DNA from: Cupriavidus numazuensis
GTDB taxonomy: Bacteria; Pseudomonadota; Gammaproteobacteria; Burkholderiales; Burkholderiaceae
Direction: 5' to 3'
Length of the DNA: 64,000 nt
NCBI RefSeq assembly: GCF_905397435.1
Contig: NZ_CAJPVI010000007.1
Span: 62,001-126,000, forward strand
A model generated the notes under the pieces. That model had not been told where the DNA came from, did no database searches, and saw nothing but the letters and a program-made list of their open reading frames with translations. Positions 35,407 to 44,197 of this stretch are shown here, one piece after another (positions within the stretch are counted from its first letter, which is position 1; each line of letters begins with the position of its first letter). The position numbers and the translations under genes are program-made.

Positions 35407-37026
35407 ATGGAGACCTTCGACTACATCATCGTGGGCGCCGGCTCGGCCGGCTGTGTGCTGGCCAACCGCCTCACACAGGACGCGGATGTCAATGTGCTGC
35501 TGCTCGAGGCGGGCGGCAAGGATGACTACCACTGGATCCATATTCCGGTCGGCTATCTCTATTGCATCGGCAATCCGCGCACGGACTGGCTGTATCGCAC
35601 GGTCGCGGAGAAGGGGCTGAACGGCCGTTCGCTCGGTTATCCGCGCGGGCGTGTGCTCGGGGGCTCGTCGTCGATCAACGGCATGATCTATATGCGCGGT
35701 CAGCGCGAGGACTATGACGACTGGGCACGCCTGAGCGGCGACGACGGCTGGCGCTGGGACAACGTGCTGCCGCTGTTCAAGCGCAGCGAGGACCACCATC
35801 GCGGCCCGAGCGAATTCCATGGTGCCGGCGGCGAATGGCGTGTGGAAGCGCAGCGCCTGCGCTGGGACATCCTCGAACGTTTTATCGACGCGGCCGAGCA
35901 GGCCGGCATTCCGCGCACCGACGATTTCAACCGGGGCGACAATTTCGGTGTGGGGTATTTCGAGGTCAACCAGCGCCGCGGCATCCGCTGGAATACGTCC
36001 AAGGCTTTCCTGCGGCGCGCCGCGGATCGGCCGAACCTGACTATCGTGACGGGCGCGCAAGTCAGCGCGCTGACCTTCGAGGGGCGCCGCTGCACGGGCG
36101 TGAATTACGTCGGAGGCGGGCAGGCGCACAGTGCGGCGGCGCGGCACGAAGTGATCCTGGCCGCAGGCGCGGTCAATACGCCGCAATTGCTGGAGCTGTC
36201 CGGCGTCGGGCAGGGCGAGCGCCTGCAGGCACTGGGCATCCAGGTGCGGCATGCATTGCCGGGCGTGGGCGAGAACCTGCAGGACCACCTGCAGCTGCGC
36301 ACCGTGGTCAAGGTCAATGGCGTGCGCACGCTGAATACCCGCGCGGCGAGCTGGTGGGGAAAGCTCGGCATCGGGTTGCAATACGCGTTCAACCAGAGCG
36401 GGCCGATGAGCATGGCGCCGTCGCAACTCGGCGCGTTCGCGCGCTCGGATGCGTCGCAGGCACGGCCGAACCTGGAGTACCACGTGCAACCGCTGTCGCT
36501 CGACAAGTTTGGCGAGCCGCTGCACGCGTTCAATGCGTTCACGGCGAGCGTTTGCAACTTGCGCCCGACCTCGCGCGGCAGCGTGCATATCGACAGCGCT
36601 GATTTCCGGCAGGCGCCTGTGATCGCGCCGAATTACCTGTCCACGGACGAGGACCGCAAGGTCGCCGCCGATTCGTTGCGGCTCACGCGTCGCATTGTGG
36701 CGTCGCCCGCACTGGCGCCGTATCGCCCGGAGGAGTGGTTGCCCGGCCCTGGCTTCGATAGCGACGAAGCGCTGGCCGAGGCCGCGGGCAATATCGGGAC
36801 CACCATCTTCCATCCGGTCGGCACGTGCCGCATGGGGCGTCCGGACGATCCGCTCGCTGTGGTGGACCACCGTCTGCGCGTACATGGCATCGACGGACTT
36901 CGCGTGGTGGATGCCTCGGTCATGCCGCTGATCACCTCGGGCAACACCAATTCGCCGACCATCATGATTGCCGAGCGGGCGAGCGACATGCTGCGGGAGG
37001 ACCGCCGCCAGCAACTCGCTGCATGA
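35407..37026 (+). CDS. GMC-family FAD oxidoreductase
   Basis: A 539-residue flavoenzyme oxidising an alcohol group. It has FAD motif DYIIVGAGSAGCVLANRL near residues 5-22, the GMC signature YPRGRVLGGSSSINGMIYMRG near 78-98, a second signature GAVNTPQLLELSGVG near 257, and a C-terminal catalytic His region FHPVGTCRMG plus GNTNSPTIMIAERASDML. The closest relatives are choline dehydrogenase-like alcohol dehydrogenases. It is divergent from a LysR regulator. The ABC transporter behind it may supply a related substrate, but a 318-nt gap separates them. Confidence 0.92.
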   Translation: METFDYIIVGAGSAGCVLANRLTQDADVNVLLLEAGGKDDYHWIHIPVGYLYCIGNPRTDWLYRTVAEKGLNGRSLGYPRGRVLGGSSSINGMIYMRGQREDYDDWARLSGDDGWRWDNVLPLFKRSEDHHRGPSEFHGAGGEWRVEAQRLRWDILERFIDAAEQAGIPRTDDFNRGDNFGVGYFEVNQRRGIRWNTSKAFLRRAADRPNLTIVTGAQVSALTFEGRRCTGVNYVGGGQAHSAAARHEVILAAGAVNTPQLLELSGVGQGERLQALGIQVRHALPGVGENLQDHLQLRTVVKVNGVRTLNTRAASWWGKLGIGLQYAFNQSGPMSMAPSQLGAFARSDASQARPNLEYHVQPLSLDKFGEPLHAFNAFTASVCNLRPTSRGSVHIDSADFRQAPVIAPNYLSTDEDRKVAADSLRLTRRIVASPALAPYRPEEWLPGPGFDSDEALAEAAGNIGTTIFHPVGTCRMGRPDDPLAVVDHRLRVHGIDGLRVVDASVMPLITSGNTNSPTIMIAERASDMLREDRRQQLAA

Positions 37027-37344
37027 CATGGCGCGCGCCGCGGAAGGGCAGGGCGAGGTGCCGATCGCCCGCAAGTCCTTGATGCAGCGCGTCAAAAACC
37101 TGACACATGGTTCATGTCTTATAGTGCAAACCCCGATGTTTTGCGATGCAACAGGCGCACACAATAGACGCCTGCGGTTGGTGCACCACCCGGCACATGG
37201 CACGGGGCATCAGCAGCAACAGCGGTAGTCGCACCGCGCAAAAAAAACACTAAAGCGACCCAACGGCAAAACGCCGAGTTCGAACCGATTGTCAGTGGTG
37301 CCGGGCACAAGCCGGCAGTTCAGCAACAGGGCGGGCAGGAGACT
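37027..37344. other. Non-coding spacer before the first LIV-type operon
   Basis: No gene seen. It holds a small dyad ACATG-GTT-CATGT (37105-37117) followed by TATAGT (37120-37125), a weak -10 candidate, and a run of A at about 37240. It probably carries the promoter of the transporter operon. Confidence 0.35.
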
Positions 37345-38121
37345 ATGAATTCACAGGAAACCATCCTGGAAACGCGAAACCTGACGAAGGAATTCAAGGG
37401 TTTCACGGCCGTGAGCGACGTCAATCTGCGCGTGCGCCGCGGCTCGATCCATGCGCTGATCGGGCCCAACGGTGCCGGCAAGACCACCTGCTTCAACCTG
37501 CTCACCAAATTCCTGGAGCCGACCACCGGCACCATCCTCTTCAACGGCATCGACATCACGCGCGAAAAGCCCGCGCAGATCGCGCGCCGCGGTGTGATTC
37601 GCTCGTTCCAGATCTCGGCCGTGTTCCCGCACCTGACGGTGATGGAGAACGTGCGCATCGGGTTGCAGCGCCAGCTTGGCACTGCGTACCAGTTCTGGCG
37701 CAGCGAGCGTTCGCTCGACGTGCTCAACGACCGCGCGATGGAGCTGCTCGACCAGGTCGGCCTGACCGAGTTCGCGCAGACCGTCACGGTGAACCTGCCG
37801 TACGGGCGCAAGCGCGCGCTGGAGATTGCTACGACCCTCGCGATGGAGCCCGAGCTGATGCTGCTCGACGAGCCGACGCAGGGCATGGGCCACGAGGACG
37901 TGGACCGTGTCACGCAGCTGATCAAGAAGGTATCGGCGGGCCGCACCATCCTGATGGTCGAGCACAACATGAACGTGGTGTCGTCGATCGCCGACAAGAT
38001 CACGGTGCTCCAGCGTGGCGCCATCCTGGCCGAAGGTCCGTACGCGGAAGTCTCGAAGGATCCGCGCGTGATGGAGGCCTACATGGGCACCGCCGACGCC
38101 GAGTTGCAGGGCGCGCACTGA
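37345..38121 (+). CDS. LIV-type ABC transporter ATPase, LivG-like
   Basis: A 258-residue ATPase energising uptake of a branched-chain amino acid or related carboxylate. Walker A is GPNGAGKTT (near residue 40), the Q-loop lies in RSFQISAVFPHLTV, the signature-region variant is LPYGRKRALEIA, Walker B is LMLLDEPTQGMG and the switch His is in VEHNMNV. The C-terminal extension YAEVSKDPRVMEAYMG is typical of LivG. It is the first gene of an operon G-F-K-H-M. Confidence 0.9.
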   Translation: MNSQETILETRNLTKEFKGFTAVSDVNLRVRRGSIHALIGPNGAGKTTCFNLLTKFLEPTTGTILFNGIDITREKPAQIARRGVIRSFQISAVFPHLTVMENVRIGLQRQLGTAYQFWRSERSLDVLNDRAMELLDQVGLTEFAQTVTVNLPYGRKRALEIATTLAMEPELMLLDEPTQGMGHEDVDRVTQLIKKVSAGRTILMVEHNMNVVSSIADKITVLQRGAILAEGPYAEVSKDPRVMEAYMGTADAELQGAH

Positions 38122-38134
38122 GGAGGCCATCGAT

Positions 38135-38860
38135 ATGACGACATCCAACGTACCCGCGCTCGAAATCAAGGATCTGCACGCCTGGTACGGCGAATCGCAC
38201 ATCCTGCACGGTGTGGACCTGACCGTGAACCGCGGCGAAGTGGTCACGCTGCTCGGCCGCAACGGTGCGGGCCGTACTACGACGCTGCGCGCAATCATGG
38301 GCCTGACTGGCGCGCGCAAGGGCTCGATCAAGGTCAACGGCCACGAGACCATCGGACTGCCCACGCACAAGATCGCGCACTACGGCATTGGTTACTGCCC
38401 CGAAGAACGCGCGATCTTCTCGAGCCTGTCATGCGAGGAAAACCTGCTGCTGCCACCGGTGCTCAAGGGCGCGGACAGCAGCAAGGGCATGAGCGAGGAC
38501 GAGATCTACGAGATGTTCCCGAACCTGAAGGAGCGCCGCCAGAGCCAGGGCACGCGTCTGTCGGGTGGCGAGCAGCAGATGCTCGCCGTGGGCCGCATCC
38601 TGCGCACGGGCGCGAACCTGCTGCTGCTCGACGAGATCTCGGAGGGCCTTGCGCCGGTGATCGTGCAGGCGCTCGCGCGCATGATTCTGATGCTCAAGAA
38701 GAAGGGCTACACGGTGGTGATGGTGGAACAGAACTTCCGCTTCGCCGCGCCGCTGGCTGACCGTTTCTATGTGATGGAGCACGGCGGCATCGTCGAGCGC
38801 TTCGCGGCCAGCGAGCTGCAGGCCAAGATGCCGGTGCTCAATGAATTGCTGGGGGTCTGA
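38135..38860 (+). CDS. LIV-type ABC transporter ATPase, LivF-like, Walker A Arg
   Basis: A 241-residue partner ATPase. The Walker A motif reads GRNGAGRTT, with Arg47 in place of the usual invariant Lys. The rest is normal: signature LSGGEQQMLAVGR, Walker B LLLLDEISEGLAP, switch residue region VMVEQNFRF. Lys-to-Arg changes usually weaken ATP hydrolysis, so this subunit may be catalytically impaired or adapted while LivG supplies hydrolysis. It begins 13 bp after livG. Confidence 0.9.
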   Translation: MTTSNVPALEIKDLHAWYGESHILHGVDLTVNRGEVVTLLGRNGAGRTTTLRAIMGLTGARKGSIKVNGHETIGLPTHKIAHYGIGYCPEERAIFSSLSCEENLLLPPVLKGADSSKGMSEDEIYEMFPNLKERRQSQGTRLSGGEQQMLAVGRILRTGANLLLLDEISEGLAPVIVQALARMILMLKKKGYTVVMVEQNFRFAAPLADRFYVMEHGGIVERFAASELQAKMPVLNELLGV

Positions 38861-38948
38861 TCCGCGCATCCGCTTCGAACGGATCGCCAGATCGGTTAAT
38901 GGGCAGGAACGGGTGGCGCGCTGGCGCCACAACACAGGAGACAACGCA

Positions 38949-40157
38949 ATGAAGAAGACTCGGCTCGCGGCCGCGATGGCGGCCATCGTCATGGGTGCTG
39001 TTTCGTTCAACGCCGCCGCGCAGGTATCGGGCGACACCGTCAAGATCGGCTTCATCACCGACCTGTCGGGCCTGTATGCCGATATCGACGGGCAGGGCGG
39101 CGTCGAGGCCATCAAGATGGCCATCGAGGATGCGGGCGGCAAGGTGCTCGGCAAGCCAATCGAACTGGTCACGGCCGACCACCAGAACAAGGCCGACATC
39201 GCCGCGTCGAAGGCGCGCGAATGGATGGACCAGCAGGGCCTGGACGTGCTGATCGGCGGTACCAACTCCGGTACCGCGCTGGCCATGAACAAGGTGGCCG
39301 CGGAGAAGAAGCGCGTCTACATCAATAACGGCGCAGGTACGGCCCGACTGACCAACGAAGAGTGCTCGCCGTACACGGTGCACTACGCGTATGACACCGT
39401 GGCGCTCGCCAAGGGCACCGGCAGTGCGGTGGTGAAGCAGGGCGGCAAGTCGTGGTTCTTCCTGACCGCCGACTATGCGTTCGGCCACTCGCTCGAAAGC
39501 GATACCGCGGCGGTTGTGAAGGCCAACGGCGGCACGGTGCTGGGGTCGGTACGCCACCCGCTGTCGGCGTCTGACTTCTCGTCGTTCCTGCTGCAGGCGC
39601 AGTCGTCCAAGGCGCAGATCCTGGGTCTCGCCAATGCCGGCGGCGACACGATCAACGCGATCAAGGCGGCCAAGGAATTCGGCATTACCAAGACGATGAA
39701 GATCGCCGGCCTGCTAATGTTCATCAACGACATCCACAGCCTGGGCCTGAAGAACACCGAAGGCCTGCTGATGACCGACAGCTGGTACTGGGACATGAAC
39801 GACGACACGCGCAAGTTCGCGAACCGGTACTTCAGCAAGATGAAGAAGATGCCGAGCAGCCTGCAGGCCGCCGACTACTCCGCCGTCAGCACCTACCTGA
39901 AGGCCGTGGCCGCCGCCAAGACGGATGATCCGGACAAGGTCATGGCCGAGCTGAAGAAGACGAAGATCAACGACTTCTACACCAAGGGCTATATCCGCCA
40001 GGATGGCCGCGGCATCCACGACATGTACCTGATGCAGGTCAAGTCGCCGGCCGAGTCGAAGAAGCCGTGGGACTACCTGAAGGTCGTGGCGACGATCCCG
40101 GGTGACCAGGCCTTCACGACGGTCGCCGAGTCGAAGTGCTCGATGATGAAGAAGTAA
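38949..40157 (+). CDS. LIV-type periplasmic binding protein
   Basis: A 402-residue receptor with signal peptide MKKTRLAAAMAAIVMGAVSFNAAAQ and a Peripla_BP_6 fold: VKIGFITDLSGLYADIDGQGGVEAIKMAIEDAGG, ELVTADHQNKADIAASKAREWMDQ, VLIGGTNSGTALAMNKVA, WFFLTADYAFGHSLE. This subgroup differs from classical LivK and is often linked to aromatic or carboxylate ligands. The ligand here is not determined. ATG 38949 follows an AGGAGAC ribosome site. Confidence 0.9.
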   Translation: MKKTRLAAAMAAIVMGAVSFNAAAQVSGDTVKIGFITDLSGLYADIDGQGGVEAIKMAIEDAGGKVLGKPIELVTADHQNKADIAASKAREWMDQQGLDVLIGGTNSGTALAMNKVAAEKKRVYINNGAGTARLTNEECSPYTVHYAYDTVALAKGTGSAVVKQGGKSWFFLTADYAFGHSLESDTAAVVKANGGTVLGSVRHPLSASDFSSFLLQAQSSKAQILGLANAGGDTINAIKAAKEFGITKTMKIAGLLMFINDIHSLGLKNTEGLLMTDSWYWDMNDDTRKFANRYFSKMKKMPSSLQAADYSAVSTYLKAVAAAKTDDPDKVMAELKKTKINDFYTKGYIRQDGRGIHDMYLMQVKSPAESKKPWDYLKVVATIPGDQAFTTVAESKCSMMKK

Positions 40158-40181
40158 GAGTCAGCATGCCGGCGACGGTTT

Positions 40182-40224
40182 GCTCCCCTCTCCCGCTTGC
40201 GGGAGAGGGGCAGGGGGAGAGGGC
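40182..40224. repeat. REP-like palindrome, left member of a pair
   Basis: Arms GCTCCCCTCTCCCGC and GCGGGAGAGGGGC are followed by AGGGGGAGAGGGC. It lies just after the binding protein gene stop codon and may also act as a transcript-end or stabilising hairpin. The pattern is shared with 20439-20468 and with its inverted partner at 40312-40354. Confidence 0.85.
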
Positions 40225-40311
40225 AGGCGCCGGCAGGAGTGATGCCGGCAAATGCGCCGCAGCGTGAAGAGCGTCCGCGGCAGCGTTGACTTTCGTAGCC
40301 CCTTGCGCGCC

Positions 40312-40354
40312 GGCCCTCTCCCCCAACCCCTCTCCCGCGCGCGGGAGAGGGGAG
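40312..40354. repeat. REP-like palindrome, right inverted member
   Basis: GCCCTCTCCCCC leads into CCCCTCTCCCGCGC / GCGCGGGAGAGGGG. It is in opposite orientation to the copy at 40182, making a BIME-like pair about 90 bp apart. Its right arm lies 14-30 nt before the permease start and may serve as or mask its ribosome site. Confidence 0.85.
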
Positions 40355-40376
40355 ACACCCGCAGCAATTGACGCCT

Positions 40377-41261
40377 ATGGACATCTTCGGAATTCCCCTT
40401 CCCGCCATGCTGTCCCAGCTGCTGCTGGGCCTGGTCAATGGCGCCTTCTATGCGATGCTGAGCCTGGGCCTGGCGGTGATCTTCGGCCTGCTCAACGTCA
40501 TCAATTTCGCGCACGGTGCGCTGTTCATGCTCGGGGCCGTGCTGGCCTGGATGGGCATGGAGTACGCCGGGCTCAACTACTGGGTCATGCTGATCCTGGC
40601 ACCGCTGGCTGTGGCGGTGATAGGCGTGGTCATCGAAAAGACCATGCTGCGCTGGATCTACAAGCTCGACCATATCTACGGCCTGCTGCTCACGCTCGGC
40701 ATCACGCTGGTGATCGAAGGGATCTTCCGCTCGATCTACGGTGTGTCGGGCCTGCCGTACCAGACGCCGGATGCGCTGCAGGGCGCGACCGACCTTGGCT
40801 TCATGATCCTGCCGAACTATCGCGCGTGGGTCGTGGTGGCGTCTCTGGCGGTGTGCTTTGCCACGTGGTACGTGATCGAGAAGACCAAGCTCGGCGCCTA
40901 CCTGCGCGCCGGTACCGAGAATCCGAAGATGGTGGAAGCCTTCGGCGTCAACGTGCCGCTGATGGTGACGCTGACCTACGGCTTCGGCGTGGCGCTGGCC
41001 GCGTTTGCCGGGGTGCTCGCGGCGCCGGTGATCCAGATCTCGCCGCTGATGGGGCAGAACCTGATCATCATCGTGTTCGCGGTGGTGGTGATCGGCGGCA
41101 TGGGTTCGATCATGGGTTCGATCCTGACGGGCCTGGGCCTCGGCGTGATCGAAGGGCTGACCAAGGTGTTCTATCCTGAAGCATCGTCGACGGTGGTGTT
41201 CTTCATCATGGTGATCGTGCTGCTGCTGCGTCCGGCCGGACTGTTCGGGAGGGAGAAGTGA
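40377..41261 (+). CDS. LIV-type ABC permease, LivH-like
   Basis: A 294-residue inner-membrane permease with about eight segments. It carries family hallmarks LLLGLVNGAFYAMLSLGLAVIFGLLNVINFAHGALFMLGA and the EAA-like loop LRAGTENPKMVEAFGVNV. ATG 40377 is chosen; a TTG at 40368 in the same frame is closer to the AGGGGAG of the palindromic repeat. The next gene starts at the stop codon. Confidence 0.9.
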   Translation: MDIFGIPLPAMLSQLLLGLVNGAFYAMLSLGLAVIFGLLNVINFAHGALFMLGAVLAWMGMEYAGLNYWVMLILAPLAVAVIGVVIEKTMLRWIYKLDHIYGLLLTLGITLVIEGIFRSIYGVSGLPYQTPDALQGATDLGFMILPNYRAWVVVASLAVCFATWYVIEKTKLGAYLRAGTENPKMVEAFGVNVPLMVTLTYGFGVALAAFAGVLAAPVIQISPLMGQNLIIIVFAVVVIGGMGSIMGSILTGLGLGVIEGLTKVFYPEASSTVVFFIMVIVLLLRPAGLFGREK

Positions 41262-42289
41262 TGCGTGCAGAATCCACTGTGACGATCAAGTCCGGACAGG
41301 CGAAAGAGGGCACCGGCGTGCAAAAGAAACTGTTGTACGGATTGCTGCTGCTCGCGCTGGTGGCAGCGCCGATGGCCGGCGCCTATCCGGTGTTCGTGCT
41401 CAAGGTGCTGTGCTTCGCGTTGTTCGCGTGTGCATTCAACCTGCTGATCGGCTATACCGGGCTGCTGTCGTTCGGGCACGCGGCCTTCTTTGGCGGCGCG
41501 GGCTATATCTCGGGCGAGGCCATGAAGGTGTGGGGCGTGACGCCCGAGATCGGGCTGATCCTGGGTACGGCCGGCGGCGCTGCGATTGGCTACGTGGTCG
41601 GCTCGCTGGCCATCCGTCGCCAGGGCATCTACTTCTCGATGATCACGCTGGCGCTGGCGCAGATGCTGTTCTTCATCTGCCTGCAGGCGCCGTTCACGGG
41701 CGGCGAGGACGGCCTGCAGGGCATCCCGCGCGGCAAGCTGTTCGGCGTGCTGTCGCTGTCGGACGACCTGACGCTGTACTACGTGGCGCTGGTGATCATG
41801 GTGGCGGCGTTCGCGCTGATCGTGCGCACCGTGCATTCGCCGTTCGGCCAGATCCTCAAGGCGATCAAGGAAAATGAGCCGCGCGCGATTTCGCTTGGCT
41901 ACGATGTGGACCGCTTCAAGCTGACCGCGTTCGTGCTGTCGGCGGCGCTGTCCGGCCTCGCAGGTTCGATCAAGGCACTGGTGCTCGGCTTCGAGACGCT
42001 GACCGACGTGCACTGGTCGATGTCGGGCTCGGTGATCCTGATGACGCTGGTTGGCGGCCTCGGCACCTTGTCGGGCCCGATTGTCGGCGCCTTCGTGGTG
42101 GTGGCGCTGGAAAACAAGCTCGGCGATATCGGTGCCTTTCTGGCCTCGGCCACTGGTATCCAGTGGTTCAATGCGCTGGGCGAGTCGGTGACCATGGTCA
42201 TCGGCGCGATCTTCGTGATCTGCGTGCTGACCTTCCGCCGCGGCATCATGGGCGAACTGATCGCGCGCTTCAGCCGCAAGCAGGAGTGA
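41261..42289 (+). CDS. LIV-type ABC permease, LivM-like
   Basis: A 342-residue permease. It has FALFACAFNLLIGYTGLLSFGHAAFFGGAGYISG and loop FGQILKAIKENEPRAISLGYDVDRFKLTAFVLSAALSGLAGS, both typical of LivM. It is translationally coupled to the previous permease gene (TGATG). GTG 41258 is an alternative start. It is the last gene of the first LIV-type operon and is followed by a terminator. Confidence 0.9.
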   Translation: MRAESTVTIKSGQAKEGTGVQKKLLYGLLLLALVAAPMAGAYPVFVLKVLCFALFACAFNLLIGYTGLLSFGHAAFFGGAGYISGEAMKVWGVTPEIGLILGTAGGAAIGYVVGSLAIRRQGIYFSMITLALAQMLFFICLQAPFTGGEDGLQGIPRGKLFGVLSLSDDLTLYYVALVIMVAAFALIVRTVHSPFGQILKAIKENEPRAISLGYDVDRFKLTAFVLSAALSGLAGSIKALVLGFETLTDVHWSMSGSVILMTLVGGLGTLSGPIVGAFVVVALENKLGDIGAFLASATGIQWFNALGESVTMVIGAIFVICVLTFRRGIMGELIARFSRKQE

Positions 42290-42600
42290 TCACCGGTCGA
42301 CATGCCCGAATTTGGGGCTAGGGTTTGTTCTAGCTTGTTCCATCTGCACCGGTTCGTTACATTTCACACACGGTTTTCGCAGGTTAAATGGAGGCGGAAG
42401 CGAGGAGACGACAGGCGCGCACCCGGTGTCGGGTAGCAGCGTTATAAAATAAAGGGCGTTGCCGGGTGATCCTCGGCAACGCTTTTTTCATTCCGAGGTG
42501 ACCTTCACCTCACGCGCACCAACTCCGGGCACCGATGCCGCAATGGCATAACCGGGCTCCGGGTCACATGAGACAATGCGGGCTGCCTTTCAAGCCTGCC
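42290..42600. other. Spacer after the first LIV-type operon
   Basis: No gene is supported. The only clear element is the terminator at 42456-42488. Upstream of it is a GTTTGTTCTAGCTTG-rich stretch of no assigned function. Downstream is the leader of the GNAT-like gene, whose start is uncertain. Confidence 0.5.
42456..42488 (+). terminator. Rho-independent terminator of first LIV-type operon
   Basis: The stem GCGTTGCC (42456-42463) / GGCAACGC (42475-42482) is followed by six T residues. It lies about 170 nt after the permease stop, so the operon has a long 3' untranslated region. Confidence 0.9.
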
Positions 42601-43107
42601 ATGCTGTCCGATCCCGCCTCTTCCCCTCAGTCCGAATCTCCCCCGCAGTACCAGGTACGCCTTGGCACGAGTGCCGACGCATCCGCACTGGATGCCTGGC
42701 TGCAGGCGGCAGCGCCGTTGCCCGTACCCGTGGCGCGCGCACGGCGGCTGGTGCTGGACGGACTGCTGGCGCAATCGGGTCAGGGTGCGTGCCTGCTGGT
42801 CGACACCGGGAGCGGCGGGTTCGCTGCCTGCCTGCCGGTGGCCCTGCATCCAAGCCTGGCATTCGGCGGACTGACAGCTTGTGCGACCGAGTGGTGGGTC
42901 GACGCCGCTGCAATGGGTACGCCAGCCGGCTACCTGGAGGCTTGCCTCGACACGCTGGCCGACTGGTGCCGCGCGCACGGTATACGTCACATCCTGCTGG
43001 CGCCTGCGCTGGCCGCCGATATGTCGTCCGGGCCGACCGGCTTTGTCCGCCATGCCAGCGGGCTCTGGCACCGCAGCCTGTCCCCGGCACCCAAGGCGCT
43101 GGGCTGA
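42601..43107 (+). CDS. GNAT-like hypothetical protein
   Basis: A 168-residue protein with a weak acyltransferase-like pattern: YQVRLGTSADASALDAWLQAA at the start, GFAACLPVALHPSLAFGGL in the middle, then LEACLDTLADWCRAHGIRHILLAPA and GFVRHASGLWHRSL. The canonical acetyl-CoA loop R/QxxGxG/A is not visible, so the GNAT call is tentative. Codon use is typical of the genome. In-frame ATG codons at 42535 and 42568 are alternative starts. Function unknown. Confidence 0.55.
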   Translation: MLSDPASSPQSESPPQYQVRLGTSADASALDAWLQAAAPLPVPVARARRLVLDGLLAQSGQGACLLVDTGSGGFAACLPVALHPSLAFGGLTACATEWWVDAAAMGTPAGYLEACLDTLADWCRAHGIRHILLAPALAADMSSGPTGFVRHASGLWHRSLSPAPKALG

Positions 43108-43161
43108 TCGCCCGGCCCGCTCGCGCTTCTTCCTTCCTCCTTACCTTCTTTGTTTCCTGCA

Positions 43162-43923
43162 ATGATGGAGTTCGCATTCCTGGCGGTTGCCGCCTTTCTC
43201 GCCGGCCTGATTGACGCCGTGGCCGGCGGCGGCGGCCTGGTCCAGATTCCCGCGCTGTTTTCCGCTTTTCCCGGTATGTCGCCGGCAACGCTGCTCGGTA
43301 CCAACAAGGTGGCGTCGGTCGCCGGCACGGCCAATGCCGCGATCCGCTACGGGCGCAATGTGCGCATCTACTGGGCCGCGACAGCGCCCGCAGTGGTGGC
43401 AGCCTTCGTGTTCTCGATGGCGGGCGCATGGGCGCTCACGATGATTCCGGCCGAGCCGCTGCGCAAGGCATTGCCGTTCGTGCTGGTGGCGCTGCTCGCC
43501 TACACGGTGGCCAAGAAGGACCTGGGCACCGAGCACGCCCCTTCGCTCAGCGGCACGCGAGAGCGCGTTGCGGCGCTGCTGGCCGGCGCCGCCATCGGTT
43601 TCTATGACGGCGTCTTCGGGCCGGGCACTGGCAGCTTCCTGATGATCGTGTTCGTGCGCGTGTTCGGCTATGACTTCCTGCATGCGTCGGCCTCGACCAA
43701 GGTGGTGAACCTGGCGACCAACCTCGCCGCGCTGCTGCTGTTGGCCAGCAAGGGCCATGTCTGGTGGCAGCTCGGTCTGGTCATGGCTGTCGCCAATGCA
43801 GCCGGCAGCCAGGTGGGCAGCCGGCTCGCGCTGCGCCATGGCAGCGGCTTCGTGCGCAAGGTGTTCATCGTGGTGGTCAGCGCGCTGATCCTGAAGACCG
43901 CATGGGACGCGTTTTTGCGTTGA
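43162..43923 (+). CDS. TSUP-family permease (TauE/SafE)
   Basis: A 253-residue membrane protein with about eight segments. It shows the two TSUP repeats: FLAGLIDAVAGGGGLVQIPALF with GTNKVASVAGT, and GFYDGVFGPGTGSFLMIVFVRVFGYDFLHASASTKVVNLATNLAAL. Family members export sulfite, sulfoacetate or related anions. The substrate here is unknown. ATG 43162 is used; the two adjacent ATG codons make the exact start uncertain by one residue. Confidence 0.9.
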   Translation: MMEFAFLAVAAFLAGLIDAVAGGGGLVQIPALFSAFPGMSPATLLGTNKVASVAGTANAAIRYGRNVRIYWAATAPAVVAAFVFSMAGAWALTMIPAEPLRKALPFVLVALLAYTVAKKDLGTEHAPSLSGTRERVAALLAGAAIGFYDGVFGPGTGSFLMIVFVRVFGYDFLHASASTKVVNLATNLAALLLLASKGHVWWQLGLVMAVANAAGSQVGSRLALRHGSGFVRKVFIVVVSALILKTAWDAFLR

Positions 43924-44197
43924 TTTGTGATGCCCGCGATGCGGGTTAATCCTGCCTGGAAGTGCAGGATCGCTGTGTTAGACTCGATTCGCATTCCCGA
44001 CCGCACGGTCGGGAAATGGCCGCTACATTTCCGGGGGAGTGGTGCGGACGGGAAAATGGGACGGACTCCGTTCCCACATGGCAGTACGCAGGCGCCAGCG
44101 ATGTGCCTGCGCTGACCCGAGGGGTCGACAAAAAAGAGGCATCCGGCGGCGGGGCCGTACGGATGCCTTTCCGTTTGCAGGAACCGAAGGAGACAAG

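Noticed and set aside
42975..42990. Isolated GTATAC inside the GNAT-like gene
   Set aside because: A single occurrence in coding sequence, not part of the cluster at 7.6-8.35 kb.
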